DNA of 64,000 nucleotides. It comes from Endocalyx cinctus. Lineage: Eukaryota > Ascomycota > Sordariomycetes > Amphisphaeriales > Apiosporaceae. The stretch is from the NCBI GenBank assembly GCA_001600455.1, contig BCKC01000003.1, positions 4,696,754 to 4,760,753 on the forward strand. The letters are read 5' to 3'. Positions 44,743 through 58,358 of the stretch are shown piece after piece; positions within the stretch are counted from its first letter, which is position 1, and each line of letters opens with the position of its first letter. The position numbers were made by a program, and so were the translations under genes. The notes under the pieces are model-generated. The model ran no database searches and was not told where the DNA came from. It was given only the letters and a program-made list of their open reading frames with translations.

Positions 44743-47700
44743 TCATGAGGACTTTGTCCCCTTAACAAGTTTAGGAAAAACGGTCTCAGGCTGACCTAAA
44801 GCACTCTCCACCCACCCTTTTACTTGAGGGTCTAAGCCTAGCTCACCAGCCCTCTGAGCCCATTCCATGAAAGGCAGCTCCTGAACAAATTCCGCTATAA
44901 CTCCCAGCCCCAATGCAGTTTTTGGATCGTCCAGGGGCATTGTATCTTGACCAGCATAGTGCACGTACCTCACACCGTCATTGCTACCACCCTGACTAAC
45001 TTCTTTCACTACCCCAGTCACCACGTCTTGTAATGTCACCGTCTCCAGGAACCCATGAAAATGAGGCGCGCGCGGCACAGCGCCCATCTTCATGCTGAAA
45101 TGGCGGAGATTATGCACCACGTCGCGTCCTATATCGTCATGTGCGATGAGCGACGGTCGGTGTACGATAATAGGCCACGCCCGGGTTTCTTCCCCTTCCC
45201 CACTCTTGAACTCTTCGGCCACACGCTCCAAGAACCTTTCGCTCGCCCACTTGGCAGCCGGATACCCCGCCGGGGATATCGCAGACGGTGGGCATTCCGC
45301 AAGCGAGATTTCGGGAAACACGGGCGAGGCCGAAGGCGCGGCGGCGGCGTAGTAGACGCCCACTTGTGCCGTGGAGATGAATACCAGCGGCACGACGCGC
45401 GGGAGGCTCATCTCGATGAGCTGTTTGGTGGAATTCAAGTTGGCCGCTTTTAGGGAATGGTAAGATCGTAAATGAGAGACCTCGGCGCCGTTGTGGACGA
45501 TGAGGTCGGCGAGCGAGAAGACGTGTTGGGCGTCCTCGACACTCAAACCGAGTCTCGCCGATTTCAGGTCTCCATCGTACACGCGAACTTTGGTGTGCTG
45601 TGGAATGTCGGTTCGGCTCTGCGCCCCGCGGACGCCGATGCAGTGGATCATCTCGACTTGATCGTCTTGGATCAGGGCGTCAAGAATGGCACCGCCTAGT
45701 TGGCCCGTCGCACCCGTGAGAACTATGTTCTTACGTTGTGTCCCGGGTACGATTATGCTGTGAGAAGAGGACTGTCTGTGTTGTAAAATAGCGGGTGTCA
45801 GGGCCGTTTCCTTGTTCCAATCTATCTCTTCTGTTTCTTGGTTATCATCGACCAGGCGAGCCATCGAACCTAAAGTGCTATTTTCTAGAAGTTTGACGAC
45901 CGGGAACGTGGCGCCGAATACGGATGGTAGCTTGGCTCTCAGTTCCAGGATCAGCAGCGACGTACCGCCGACGTGAAAAAAGTCCGTTTCTCTTGAGATG
46001 TACGGCATCTTTTCTTTGTTTCCGCCGCAGATAATATCCGTCCAGACTTCTTTTAATTGGGCTTCTGTCGAGCTCAGGTCTTCTGCTCTCTCTGGCATGC
46101 ATGCTTCGACCATGTCGGGTAATGCCATTTTTGCGATCTCCCTTCGGTCGAGCTTGGAGCTTGTCGTCCGTGGCATCTGTCTTATGGGAATAATGACGGT
46201 GGGGCGCATGTATCCAGGTAAAGGTAAAGACTGGAGAATAGAAGTAAGCCTCTCCTGCTGCTCTTGCGTAGTTGTGACTTGGGAGGGATCGAGAACAGCG
46301 TGAGCTACTAGTGACTGAGGCTGGTTGGCGGAGTTTCGACGAACCGAGACCACTACCTCTGAGAGATAACCCGCGGAAAACTTGACAAGGTTGTTTTCGA
46401 TGTCCTGAAGGTCAATTCGGATTCCCCGTAGCTTTATCTGTGTGTCGCCAGATATGCGACCTTCGATCACCATAGATCCGTCCTCGTTCCAGCGGCCCAG
46501 GTCGCCCGTTCGGTGCATTGAAGACCAACCGGCTGCGAGAAGTCTCGGCGTGGCAAAAACATCCGGCACAAAGCGTGTGGAGGTCAGCTCCTGGTTATTG
46601 ATATAACCGTCGGCTACGGACGGACCGCCGATGTAAACTTCTCCCTGGACTCCTGGGGCCACAGGACAGCAATTCTCATCAACTATGTATATCGAGTAGT
46701 TGGGTAACACTCGCCCTGCCGGAACGCCGTTGCCGTACAACTTGTCGTGGATGTCGCCATTGTAATTGAGCTTCATCCCTGTGGCAAGTACGGTCGATTC
46801 CGTGGGACCGTATACATTGAAGAAGGAAAGGTCATCTTTACCCATATCACGGAACTGCTCCAGAAGAGCCTCAGTGACTATCTCTCCCCCTCCAAGAGCT
46901 TTCTTCCAGCTTGAGGTTCTAAGGCCAAGGACGTTACCGTACTTCAGCCAAGATGAATATTCGGTAGGAGTAGCAAGAGTAAGAGAGACGGAATGCCGGC
47001 AAATGAGCTCTGAAATAGCGCTGGCGTCGTTTCGAACGTCTTTTGGTACGAGGCAGATGCTCCCTCCATAGCATAGGGCGGTGAAAATCTGCCAATACGA
47101 GAGGTCAAAAGTGCAAGCAGTTTGCTGAAGGATACTCTCAATGCCTATATCGTAAGCTTTGCCTGCACCTTCGATCTGGTTGCGGATCCCCTCGTGTTTC
47201 AGTAGTATGCCTTTGGGCGTACCTGTCGACCCACTCGTATATAGAAGCATGGCGTGGCTTGAAGCAGTTGCCAGTATAGCTGTTGTCTTAGCCTGCTCAA
47301 CGAGGGAGACGTTTATAGCGGTCATGCTGGGTTCTTGTAGCCGGATACAGTCATCTTTCGTGTTCTCGTCGGAGAGAATAATGTCAGGCTGGCAGTCCTT
47401 CACGAGTGCTGCAAGTCGCGGCAGCGGTAAAGATATATCTAAGGGGAGATATATGGCTCCGATCCTCAATGCGGCTAGGATGGAGGCAATCCAGTGGCGT
47501 GTCGAATGCTGGAAGATAGCAATTATTGACGTGGGTTTGGCTCCACAAGCAAGCAACTTAGTCACAATACCATTGGACAGTCCGAGGAGCTCAGAATACG
47601 ATACAGTTTCCCCATCGTATTCCCGTACAGCAACAGCGTCGGGGGATGCGTGTGCCATGTTTTCGATCTGATGAATTACTGTTTCTGGCCAGGTAGAGGG

Positions 47701-50700
47701 TGTAAAGGGACCTTGGCTAAACGTCATTGCTTTGGTTATCCTCTGGTCGTCGTGTAAATCGGGCTTGTCCAGTCGAGCTCCTGCATCAGCCGCAAATGCA
47801 CGAACCAGGTTCTCGTAGCTCTCTAGCAATATTTCAGCTTCCGCCTCATCGTATAGACCACGGCGCGTGATCATAGTAATTCGGCAGTCGTTGCTAGCAT
47901 CATCGATGATATCGATGTTGATATCAAATCCTGTCTTAGTAACTTCGACCGACTCCAACTCTAGCTCGCAGTCGGCCATCATTTGCTTCCTGCCCTGACC
48001 AGACCGATAGTTCAGGAAGGTTTGGAAAATGGGCGTATAAGTCGACGACCGTGGAGGTTCCAATCTAAATCACATTTCTTAGTTAGCTGATTGAATAGAT
48101 ACGTACATCTCTGGAAAAGGGGACAGGTAATGATGTGTTCGCAAGCTAGCATAGCATCCCAACTGCAGCAGGATAGCCAGGCATCTATCGTAAATGAAAT
48201 CGTTAACTTTTTGATCACTTACCTATCCATTAGAGATTGAAATGGTAGCTCAGCGTGTTCCAACCCTGAATAAGCTACCTTCCTTGTGTCCTGGAGAACC
48301 TTGCTGAATTTACTAGAAAGCTGTGTGCGGAACCGCAGAGCGACGGCGTTCAAGAAGACGCCAACGCTTCCCATCATGGTATCGCTAGACCTGTTAGCAC
48401 TACCAATTCCAATAGCAAAATCCTCAACATCGTCTGCGTATCTCGCCAAAAGAACGCGGAAGCAGGCCAAGTAGAAGTGAAAGGGAGTCGTCTTGTACTT
48501 TCGACATATGGCTTGGATTAGGCCCTTAGTTGCGAGGTCGATCTTAGTGCTCACTTTCAAATCGTCGAAGAGTTCTAGGCTTGGACGAGACTTAGCACGT
48601 GAGACCCGCAGGATCGAAAGCGGTGGTGGGAAGTCGGGAAACTGAGACTTCCAATAGCGGAAATCAACCTCGAGCTTGCCTGATATTAGAGCATGCTCTT
48701 GAGACTGGACAAATTCTCGATACTGCAGTGTTTTCTCAAGTGGTGGCGATTTCCCATAGTATCGAAAGGTGTCCAAGATAATGACTTCAAAGGACACGCC
48801 ATCCATACACATATGGCTAGTTCCAAGTATAAGGAAATGTTGAAGCGGAGATAATGAGACGAGCACAGCCCTCAGATTCTCTCCTTCTTCGAGGTTGAAA
48901 ATATACTTCTGAAGTTCCTGGATTGTTCGGGATACTTCCTCTTTAGTCTCACCTGATCTGTGCTCAAGCTGTAAGGAGCTGCTCTTCATTACTTCTTGCC
49001 TAACCTGTCCATCGCAAACTCTGAATCGAGTTCGAAGTGATTCGTGTCTCATTCCGACCGCCTTGACGGCCATTTCAAGACGGCGAATATCCACAGGACC
49101 AGTCACGCGGCACGCGCCGGCAAAATTGAGATGGCTCTGGAGTCCGAACATGGCGGAAGAGATCCAGAATATGGTTTGAGACTTTGATAATTTGAATGCA
49201 GCGCTTGAGTCTGTCGGCTTATCCATGGTTGTCTCGCTTAGGCTGTCATCAGTATTGGACTCAGTTCGATCAGACGCCGACCATGAGTCACCGTCAGAGT
49301 TCGAGCTGCTATCGGAAGATAATCTTGAGATTGAATTATCTGGAATATCCTTCGTTATCAAGTTGGAAACAGATACAGTAGGGACTGGCATCTGGTTTGG
49401 GTTTTCGACGTTGGGAATTAGAGCGGGTGCGACACCTTCAACAGCAGCAGCAACGAGTTGGCCAACAGAGATACCGCCGAGAATCTTGAGAGCTGGGAAG
49501 TTGAACTGTAGATTCTTCATTAACCACATACGGATCTCAACGGCGTCCAGCGAATCAATACCGAGATCATCCAGACTGATGGCGTCGAGTTTGGTCTGAT
49601 CCATTGACGAGGCATTTTCAAGATGGAAAAGCTCGCTTAGCTTCTCTAGTAGTGCATTCTTAATCAGAGTTTTAACTTGACCTTGGTTCTGCGCTTCCTG
49701 AAGTCTCACTTTCAAGGGCGCCTTTGACTTTTCATTCCCTTGCGAAAGGACGTCGGATTTACCGTTTAGGAGATAGTGGCTCATGATCGGGTCTGAAGCC
49801 CATCTCGGCTGTGGGTCCTCATCTGAACGAACTTGTCGAACGCCTGTAATGATATCGATCGAATCATTAGAATCGGGGCGGCCCGCCACGATACCTTCGG
49901 CGAATAGTTGGTGGAAATCTCTCTCGGACATATTCATATAAGCCATCGGCATCTTGAGATTCAGCGGGTTGAGTTTTTGCTGGGCTATGTAACCGACACC
50001 AAACACAGGACCAATGTGAATTACTGACCCGGCCAGACCACGCATTTTCCGTTGCTGGACCAAGCTCGCCATGAACATATTGGCGGCCGAGTAAGAGGAT
50101 TGGCCGAATGTTCCGAGGATGGCGGCTATAGAAGAAAACACCATGAAGAAGTCCAACGTATTTTCTTGAAACAAGTTGTTCAAATGAATACTTCCATCCA
50201 CTTTCGGTCGCATCACTGTTTGCAAGGTGTCCAGGTCCGTATCAGCGAGCTGGAAATCTCTCAGAACCATAGCGCCGTTGACAACACCAGCGATTGGTGG
50301 TAAAGTGGAGCAAATATCATTGTGAGCTGCCTTGACCTCTGTTTCGTTAGTCATATCACAGGCAATGACTTTCACCGTGGCGCCAATCTCCGCCATTTGA
50401 CTTAACCATGAATCTTCGATCTTTGGGCTGCGGCTTGACACTACCACGTGTCGTGCCCCGTGGTTAATCATCCACTGGCACAAGGAGATACCGAGACTTC
50501 CACTTAAGCCTGCCAGCCAGTAAGTTTTGGATCCAGAGAATTTTATGTGCGATTCAATGGGTCGGACTCTAGTTAGGACTTTCTCTTCAGCCGTCCAGTC
50601 TATGATCAATCCTTGTGCTTGAATCAGTTGATCGCCCTTGAACCCCAGAATATCGTTAGGCTTGACGATGGTGTAGTCGTGGGATACCAAGTTGGAGAGT

Positions 50701-53700
50701 TGAAGTAAGTCCCTGTCAACGATTTCAATCGCATCATTCAGTTGCCTCTGAATCTTGGCTATACTTCCCTCTGATAGGACGCGAGAAGTTCTTGATAGGT
50801 CGTCACTAATGAACTCACGCCGGCAGGAACTTGGTAGCATATATCGAAGCTGAGCCGCAACAAGTCTACTTTCTTTCGATGTCGAAAGGTCAAGGAATGA
50901 GGTGACCGAATGAATCTGTAGCCTCTCCAGCACGCGCTTAGGAGCATTCGGGTGGATATGAATATAGCCCTCGGAGAGATGAGCTTGCGAGGTAGTGAAC
51001 ACAGTACTTATTCCCGTATCTTCAGCGCACTGTCGAATTATTCTTTGGAGAGCAGGGCTTGCTTCATGAACGAGAAGACGGTCTCCTTCGTCCATCCTAC
51101 CTAAGACCTCAGTCGCCAAGCTCTGCATTTGTACGAGTCGAAGGAACGAGGCTTCAGATCCCAGGGCCACCTTTACGGGGAGGTTGATGAACGTAGTTGA
51201 ATCAGTTGCAGATGAGTTCGTAGTAGACAGTGCCACAAAACGTTCCGAGGAGTCTTTCGACAGACCTAAACTCAGATAGAATGGACCGCGGCCGCACACT
51301 TTCATGGGCGCCAGCAATGAATGTGTAAATAGATCTTGTGACTTAACGGTGTCTAATGCCGACTGTGCTACGAGATGGACGCTATCGTCGGTCTTCTCAA
51401 CATTCAATCGGTTCTGCAAGACATCAGTTTCCGTTAAGAGTGGCCGTTTCGCCGAGTTGTAGCGATCGTTCATAGCAGGATCAGAAATTCTTCGCGGTAC
51501 AATAGCCTGGCCACTCGCGTCGATGACAATCTCCGGTTCGATTAAAGCAAAAGGGCCCCTTTGCCTATCGTATAGGTCTTCCTTCTTCCAAGCCAGGGAT
51601 GCCTTGAACCGCAATAGCGCATTTACAAGCACTTCTGCGGACAATTGAGAAGGATCCTCGAAGTCTAGGCTTTGAAACTCGAGTCCTGGAATCTCAAGTC
51701 GGGCAGACCGGATCAATCCTACGATCAAGTTCGCGTATGGATCTTCAGCTCGGCGTCCTTGAGAAGCCCACAGGACAGCCCCTGAATTCTGCAGCAGGGC
51801 CCTCAAGCCATTCCACTCGGGTTTTGCCAGGTTTCTGAAAAATGATCCCTCCAGATCTGCGAGACTGAGAACAGTGGTTTCTGTGGAAATAGCTACTGTG
51901 GATACATCAGATAAGCTATCGCAAACCTGAACCTGGCTACAATGTGGCTGAAGAAGAAGCTCAACTTCTTTGGCCAAGCCAGAGAACTTAGAGGAGGCTC
52001 CACGGACGATTAATAATTCCGCAATTAAACTTTCCATGCCAATCGCCTTTGGTGATGAAGACAGTGGGTTTCGGAGATAAGCGATGCTTGTATCCACCGC
52101 TTGGGACACGAATATGGTCAAGGGATGCACGAAGCCATCCTTTTCTGGTGTCATGGTGTCGCAACCGGAGAACCCGGAATCTCTGAGCGTGGAGTCCCAG
52201 ACCGAGTTACGAACAGCGGGAGACATTTTGCGCCCATCATCTTGACCCATCCACCATCCGGGGAATGCACCGAATACCGTACCCATACGCGCTGGGGCCT
52301 CATGGTGTATTTCCAAGACAACGAGGTATCCACCAGGTCTTAGAAGTCGTCTTGCGTTATTCAGCGTCTCTGAGAGGACAGGCGTGGCATGAAGTACCAT
52401 TGACGCGATCACTACATCGTATGACCCTTCCTTAAAGCCCTGGCTTGTGGGGTCTTTGCTAACATCGAGAACCTCGAAAGCAAGAGATTCAGTAAGGCCC
52501 TCGAGCGATGTTTTGGCGGACGGGAAGAATGCGGAAGACACATCGGTGAAAGTATAAGACGATATCTGTTGCCCAATCTCTTTCAATATCGGTTTGGTGA
52601 CACCACCCGTGCCGGCTCCGATCTCGAGGCACCGAAGGCGAGGCGATACATGAACGAGCTGTTGGATAATTCGCACAAGATAAGTTGAGTATTGACCCAT
52701 CCCTAGACCTTCTTGGTAATACAGTTTCAGCATATCATCGCTCATGCCGGTTTCAATTGGCAATGTAATCCCCATAGCGATGTCGACTAAATTTCGGCCG
52801 ATTGCGTCCAAAAGTCGGAAATCAATGACATGTTCATCGACCTTGCAGATATCGGCTATCTTCTCCGCTGTGTCACTTTCCCACTCCTCTGTCCATGATT
52901 TTGGGCGATTGTCCGAAGTAATGTGTGCTGCATAGTTGTATAATGGCACGTATGGGCCTTCACACCTCGATAGGTGATCCAAAGGTACGCTGGTCACGAG
53001 CCTACGCAGATAAAAGTACGACATACGCTCAAGGCGACAAGCGAGATCATACTCTTGAGATGTACTATGGCCGTCATAATAAACTTTGTCCGCATTGGGT
53101 GCTTGGGGTCCCCAGCTTGTTTTAAAGAATAGGACTTTGTCATCCTTCTCCGTGAATGGTGACAGCGGGACATATTCTAGTCCTTCGACTTGAACCATGG
53201 CGTGGTTTGACTCCTGCGAAAATATGTCCACATCTGCCATTATCGATAACCCTTGACTTTGATCAGGGGCAAAGGCATCGAACGGGAAAGAATTTTCCTT
53301 AGGCGCGGCCAACATACAGAGCCTGGGGTTGACACGAATGCAGCGGATTCTCTTTGGCACATGTATAGACCATAGTACGCCATCTTCGGGTACCAAAAGC
53401 GATAGCAACGCCGCCTGAAATGCTGCATCTAACGGTGCAGGGTGTAGTATAAGTTTAGAGCCGTCAAAGTCGGATATCATGCCAGTAACAGCGCCAAGCT
53501 TTCTCTCAAGCCCATGTAGGGCCACAAAGCTATCCGAATAATGGTATTCTATCTTAGATAAACCTTCATAGACGTCAGATTCGTTTATAGCCATGAGGTT
53601 CGAAGGCTTTGGGCCTCGGGGAGGAAGTGTAGTGAGCGACGATTCGCCAAGGTGTATGCAGATAGAGCCGGTGGCAAGGACGTGAAGGGTATTTTTTGTT

Positions 53701-56700
53701 CGGCCTTGTTCAGCACTTAATGCGAACTCGGCGGCTATCTCATCCTCGTTTTGCCGTCGAATGTTTGTCAGGGAGTATATAACTTCGACAGTTGAATCTT
53801 CATTGTCGAAGGAAAGCGCCTGGGCAATTTCGAGATTGAGAAGTTCAATGGTCGAGATTGATGATCCGCCAGCCACAATGAGGGATGCCTCTAGGGCCGC
53901 AATAACATAGCCTGCGGCAGGGAAAACAATTTGGTTCTGGAGCCTATGACCTTTCATCCAAGTTATTTCTTTAGGAGAAAGAACATTTCGCCAAGTCATT
54001 TCTCGGTCCGTGGAATTAGGTAATATATGGCCAAGTAATTCATGGAAAGGATCCTGCCTCCCCCGATAGGCGCGCGTCTGCCTTGACTCGTGCCAGTACT
54101 CGTAATTATGGTTCCAGCAGTAGGACGGGAGATCTGTAACCAACCTGGGTCGGGATGCCTTCGCGCCGGACATGAAAGTCTCGTAAGACGCGTAGTTTAC
54201 CGCATCCTTTCCTAGGTGTTTAGAGATATAACCTAGACCATCCGCAAGAGCATCCAAATCATTAACCCCTCTCCTCAACATACCGGTGTATGGGACTTGT
54301 CGGCCAGCGATATCTATCATAACCTGTCCGGCAGGTCCTTGGAGGGCGGGGTGAGCTCCAATCTCAATGGCTAGGTCAACATCACCCATGGCAGCCATGG
54401 CATGTTCTATGGCCTGCACGAACAATACGGGTTTTATCATGTTGCTTTCCCAGTACGAGCCTCGAAGAGAACGCGAACCTTGCATGGCACCGGTATCGTT
54501 TTCGTTGACACTAGAATACCACGAGATTTCAGACCAGCGGGGAACCTGGATATCCAGTGCATCCAGTGCAGAAAGGTAGGGACCAGAACAGGGTCTCATG
54601 TGGTGTGAATGGTAGGCTTTATCAACTTTAAGAAGTCTTACGAACTTCCCTTCGTCTTTCAGTACCACCATTATATGTTCGATAGCGGCGGCATCGCCAG
54701 ATACCGTGACGCTGCTCGATGAGTTAATTGCGGCGACATGAGCCTTCCCTTCGAACTCGGGCTCTCGAAGCAAGTCTTCTATATCTTCGACCGATGTCCC
54801 TGCGGCTAACATGGCCCCAGGCTCCCCTTCAGCGCCTCCGGCCAAATCTGTGTATAGCCCGCGGTAATAAGCGATGCATATGGCATCTTCGGCTGATATT
54901 AACCCCGCAGCATACGCAGCGGCTATTTCACCGGACGAATGACCCACAATTCCCGTGAGTTGAACTTGAGAGGCACGGAGAATATCTACTAATAAAATTT
55001 GTATCGCGGTGCAGAGGGGCTGTGATAATGCGGCGGTGTTGATTCTTGACGTTTCATGACTCCGAAGAAGCTCTTCAGTTAAAGACCATGACGGACGGTC
55101 CTTTAACGGAAGACGCGCTAACCGGTCCTCTAGTGATCTCATGGTCTTGGCAGTTGAAGGTGAATGCGCGATCAATTCGGCACTCATCCGAGCCCACTGA
55201 GCTCCCTGGCCAGTAAAAATGGCTAATATTCGTGGTTCTAAGCCAGCCTCCATCTGATTAGCTTGAGTGCCCATTTCGTTTGGAGATGTTGACTCGATCT
55301 GCTTTTCGATTTTTGAAAGCAGTTGTTGTGTTGATCGGGCGGAAAAAGTGATTGAACGGCGAAATCGGGTACGGCGAGAATGTAAGGTATACGCCAGATT
55401 CCGGAGGTTGGTCTTTGATTCTTTTTCTCGCAGATAGTTACAGAAGTCTTTTAAATATGATGTTAAGGATGCACTGGAGGCAGCAGAGAAGACGAAAGGA
55501 GAAAATGTGGCGTTCGCATCATCTGCATTTTCTAAAATCGTATCCGAATCGTAACTTTCAATTATAGCGTGCGCGTTCGCGCCCCCAAATCCGAAGCTAT
55601 AAAAGACAAACTATCAGTCACATGTCATACTTCAAAACGAACAAAAAAGTTAGAGGGGCTCTTGAAAATCGTACCTGTTAATACTCGCTCTTCGAGGAAT
55701 TCCATTTGATAGAGCTGGCCAAGACTGTACCTCGACCGGCACCTTTAGGTTACGGTAAAAAGGCTCTATCTGAGGATTTAAACGGTTGAAGAGGAGGTTG
55801 GGTGGTATCGCCGAGTTCTGGATAGCTAGTGATGCTTTGAGCAATCCTGCTAATCCAGCGGTACCTTCAGTGTGGCCCATAATCGTTTTTATGCTCCCAA
55901 CTAGCATCTGGGCATCGTTTCTCCGGCTATTCGAGCCGAAGAAAGCCGTATGTATTGCTTCTGCCTCAATTGGATCTCCGCCCGGCGTTCCCGTTCCGTG
56001 CGCTTCAAAGAACTGCGGCCAATTGGACGGATCCTTGAGATTTAGACCAGCCCGCAGGTAGGTATCTCGTATAAGATCTGCTTGCGCTTTCGCACTTGGT
56101 CTACGACATAATCGTGTGAGTAAACATGATTTCACGGCTGCTATTGAATCAAGGAACTTACAATGTAATACCCTTCGTCTTACCATCTTGATTCACACCA
56201 GTCTCTCGAATGATGCATTCAATATGGTCACCGTCTGCCATAGCAGCGCTCAGGGTTTTGAGCACCACGGCCGCTATACCCTCTCCTCTCGCATAACCGT
56301 CTGCGTCAATGTCCCACATCCGGGAGCGACCGTTAGGGCTGAGCATGTTAAGTTTATTCTCTGCGATGTAGTTTGAGGGGTCTAATAAGAGGTTTGTTCC
56401 GGTAGCCACGGCTATCTTCGAAGCCCCTAACCGTAATTGCTGTATAGCATGGTGGACAGCATACAGACTAGAGCTGCAGGCCGTGTCAATCGTCATCGAC
56501 GGCCCCCTCCAGTCGAAAAAATATGATATTCTATTCGAAGTCATTGCCCTGGATGTTCCGGTGGCGTGGTATTTAGCTAGGAAGTCTTTATCCTGGCTCA
56601 TTATGTGCTCGTAATCTGAAAGCATCTGTCCGGCGTAAACAGCCGTGTCGGAGCCTCTTAGGCTGTCCATCGACAGCCCGGACCGTTCTAAGGCTTCATA

Positions 56701-57009
56701 GACGGTCTCTAGGAGTAGTCGCACCTGGGGATCCAGGGCGTTTGCCTCGGCTGGGCTGACACCGAAGAACTGAGCATCGAACTGACGGTGAGCTTGGCCG
56801 GGTAGTAAATATGAATGTATCACGGACGTGTGCCCATGGTAGTGACCATCTTGATGGTAGAAGCCAGCGTTGCTGAACCTCTCGTCTGGTATCGGAACAA
56901 GCAGATCTTGGGGATCGCTAAGATTCTTCCACAAGTCTGACGGGTTATCGGAATTTCCTGGAAACCTAAACCCCGTCCCAATGATAGCTATGGGTTCTGG
57001 AGTAGCCAT
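44743..57009 (-). CDS. Hybrid polyketide synthase - nonribosomal peptide synthetase (PKS-NRPS)
   Basis: Four exons: 57009-56162, 56100-55675, 55596-48223, 48064-44743; introns of 61, 78 and 158 nt keep frame; 3989 aa with no internal stop. The enzyme builds a highly reduced, methylated polyketide and joins it to one amino acid. Domains: KS (1-430; C178 in DTACSSS, H317 in HGTGT, H359), AT (about 545-870; S645 in GHSSGE), DH (about 945-1240; H975, D1148), MT (about 1350-1600; LEIGAGTGG at 1415), a long region without ER motifs, KR (GLSGSLG near 2121, Y2260), ACP (S2440 in GIDSL), C (about 2535-2960; SHMCMDG at 2685), A ([10 protein letters not shown] at 3159-3168; NVYGPTE; GDLGRW), PCP (S3585 in GGTSL) and terminal reductase-like domain (TGATGQLGG near 3667; YPAAK with Y3817, K3821). 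The start [11 protein letters not shown] is the usual KS beginning; an in-frame ATG 38 codons upstream is less likely. Oddities: DH reads HxxxN rather than HxxxG, and C has SH where HH is usual. No ER is present, which the trans-ER next door can supply. Confidence 0.96.
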
Positions 57010-58358
57010 AACTGGATTCTCGAAGATTAGATCGTGATGATGCAATGATATTCCTGAGATACCAGTTGCTGTGAATGAAGGATGAGTAAGTACGATCTCA
57101 GTAATTTGTGGAGAAGACAACAAAAACAGTCGAGAATATCTAAGATAATTTTACCTCAGGAATGACGGCGGGTAGAAAGGGTTATGGTAAACGGGAGGAT
57201 CAACGTCAAGGTATCCTAAAAGCCCAAAAGATTTAGTAATCTAGTGTATATGCCGGTAGATGCCTTTAGCAATGTAAATTTAGGCGACTGTATAGATAAA
57301 GTACTCAGGAAGTCAGACATTTCTCACGCCAACTACCGGTTGTACCGACTACTTGACGCAGGTCCAGGACGAAGACCTAGTGTACGAAGTATACAATATT
57401 GGTATGGGTCTGAATCTACGCAACCATTAAGTCGAGATGCTAGCACACGGCAGACATGGGGGCTATGCACGCTTACTCAAGTTTCTCCTAACGGAGACCA
57501 TAGCACAGATCGCAATTTCAACGAACCACGAGACAGGTAAATGTAGCCACCAGAAGCCCTGCCATTCAGCTGAACCCTGTTACGTTGAAAAAAACGTTAA
57601 TAAGAAAATAAGATAAGCCATACTGGTACGGTAGAACCTCCAAGCGCTGCTGCATTAGTCCGAAATCCTGGCTGTTTTATTTTAACATCGTGCATGACGT
57701 GTCATCCGGCCTTTGCTTCGTATCTGCACCGGAAATCTACACTAAATACTCGGTGGACCAGTCAGCCAGTGACATTAGAGGTAGTATTACACCTATCGGA
57801 GGCGAATAAATTTACCCTCTTGAAAATATCACCAGTGGAATAATAATAGTAACGCTAAAAAGAAGTCACACCGTTTGCGGAGAATAAAGGTGAAATATCA
57901 TCTCATAATTGCCCAAATGGATATTTTAACTGGGCCAGCCCTAGATACCCAAGTCTTTTCTATACTATGAGAACTATGTACAGGGGTAACCCTAATATTC
58001 TCGGAGGAAACAGACTATAGCGGTATAGGTACTTTACAAGAACCATCCCCGATGTTAACGATTAATCACCCATTGAGATCCCTGAAAAAGTAAAGGAATA
58101 ACTGCTAGTACGATATTTGAAATGTGGCACAGTTCCGAAAAATTGTGTTGATGGTGAAGATAGTATAACCTAGTGTATTTACATGATGCGTTAGTACTAG
58201 GTATGTAATGATCCATCGTGATATGGGATTGTGAAGCCCCAAAATGTTGAAACGTCTCCATATCGGCCCCACGTAAGTTAAAAATCGCCGTCGGTATTTC
58301 TCTGTACCCACGTGTAGAGTCCCTCATCCTGTATGGATCACGCCTCGATAGGTTATTA
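57010..58358. other. Promoter side of the PKS-NRPS gene; no gene seen
   Basis: 1.35 kb between the PKS-NRPS start and the trans-ER stop, both on the minus strand. A 98-codon plus-strand frame at 57244-57540 and a 107-codon minus-strand frame at 58055-58378 have no recognisable motif. I see no clear transcription-factor site. Confidence 0.5.

Noticed and set aside
47159..47671. 170-codon plus-strand frame opposite the adenylation domain
   Set aside because: Antisense shadow of a GC-rich coding region; no motif.
44743..55274. Large minus-strand frames considered as two or more separate synthase genes
   Set aside because: The frames join across phase-consistent introns, and conserved segments (for example [17 protein letters not shown] in the C domain) cross the junctions, so one gene is simplest.
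57244..57540. 98-codon plus-strand frame upstream of the PKS-NRPS as a cluster regulator
   Set aside because: No zinc-cluster, bZIP or other DNA-binding motif and no coherent gene structure.
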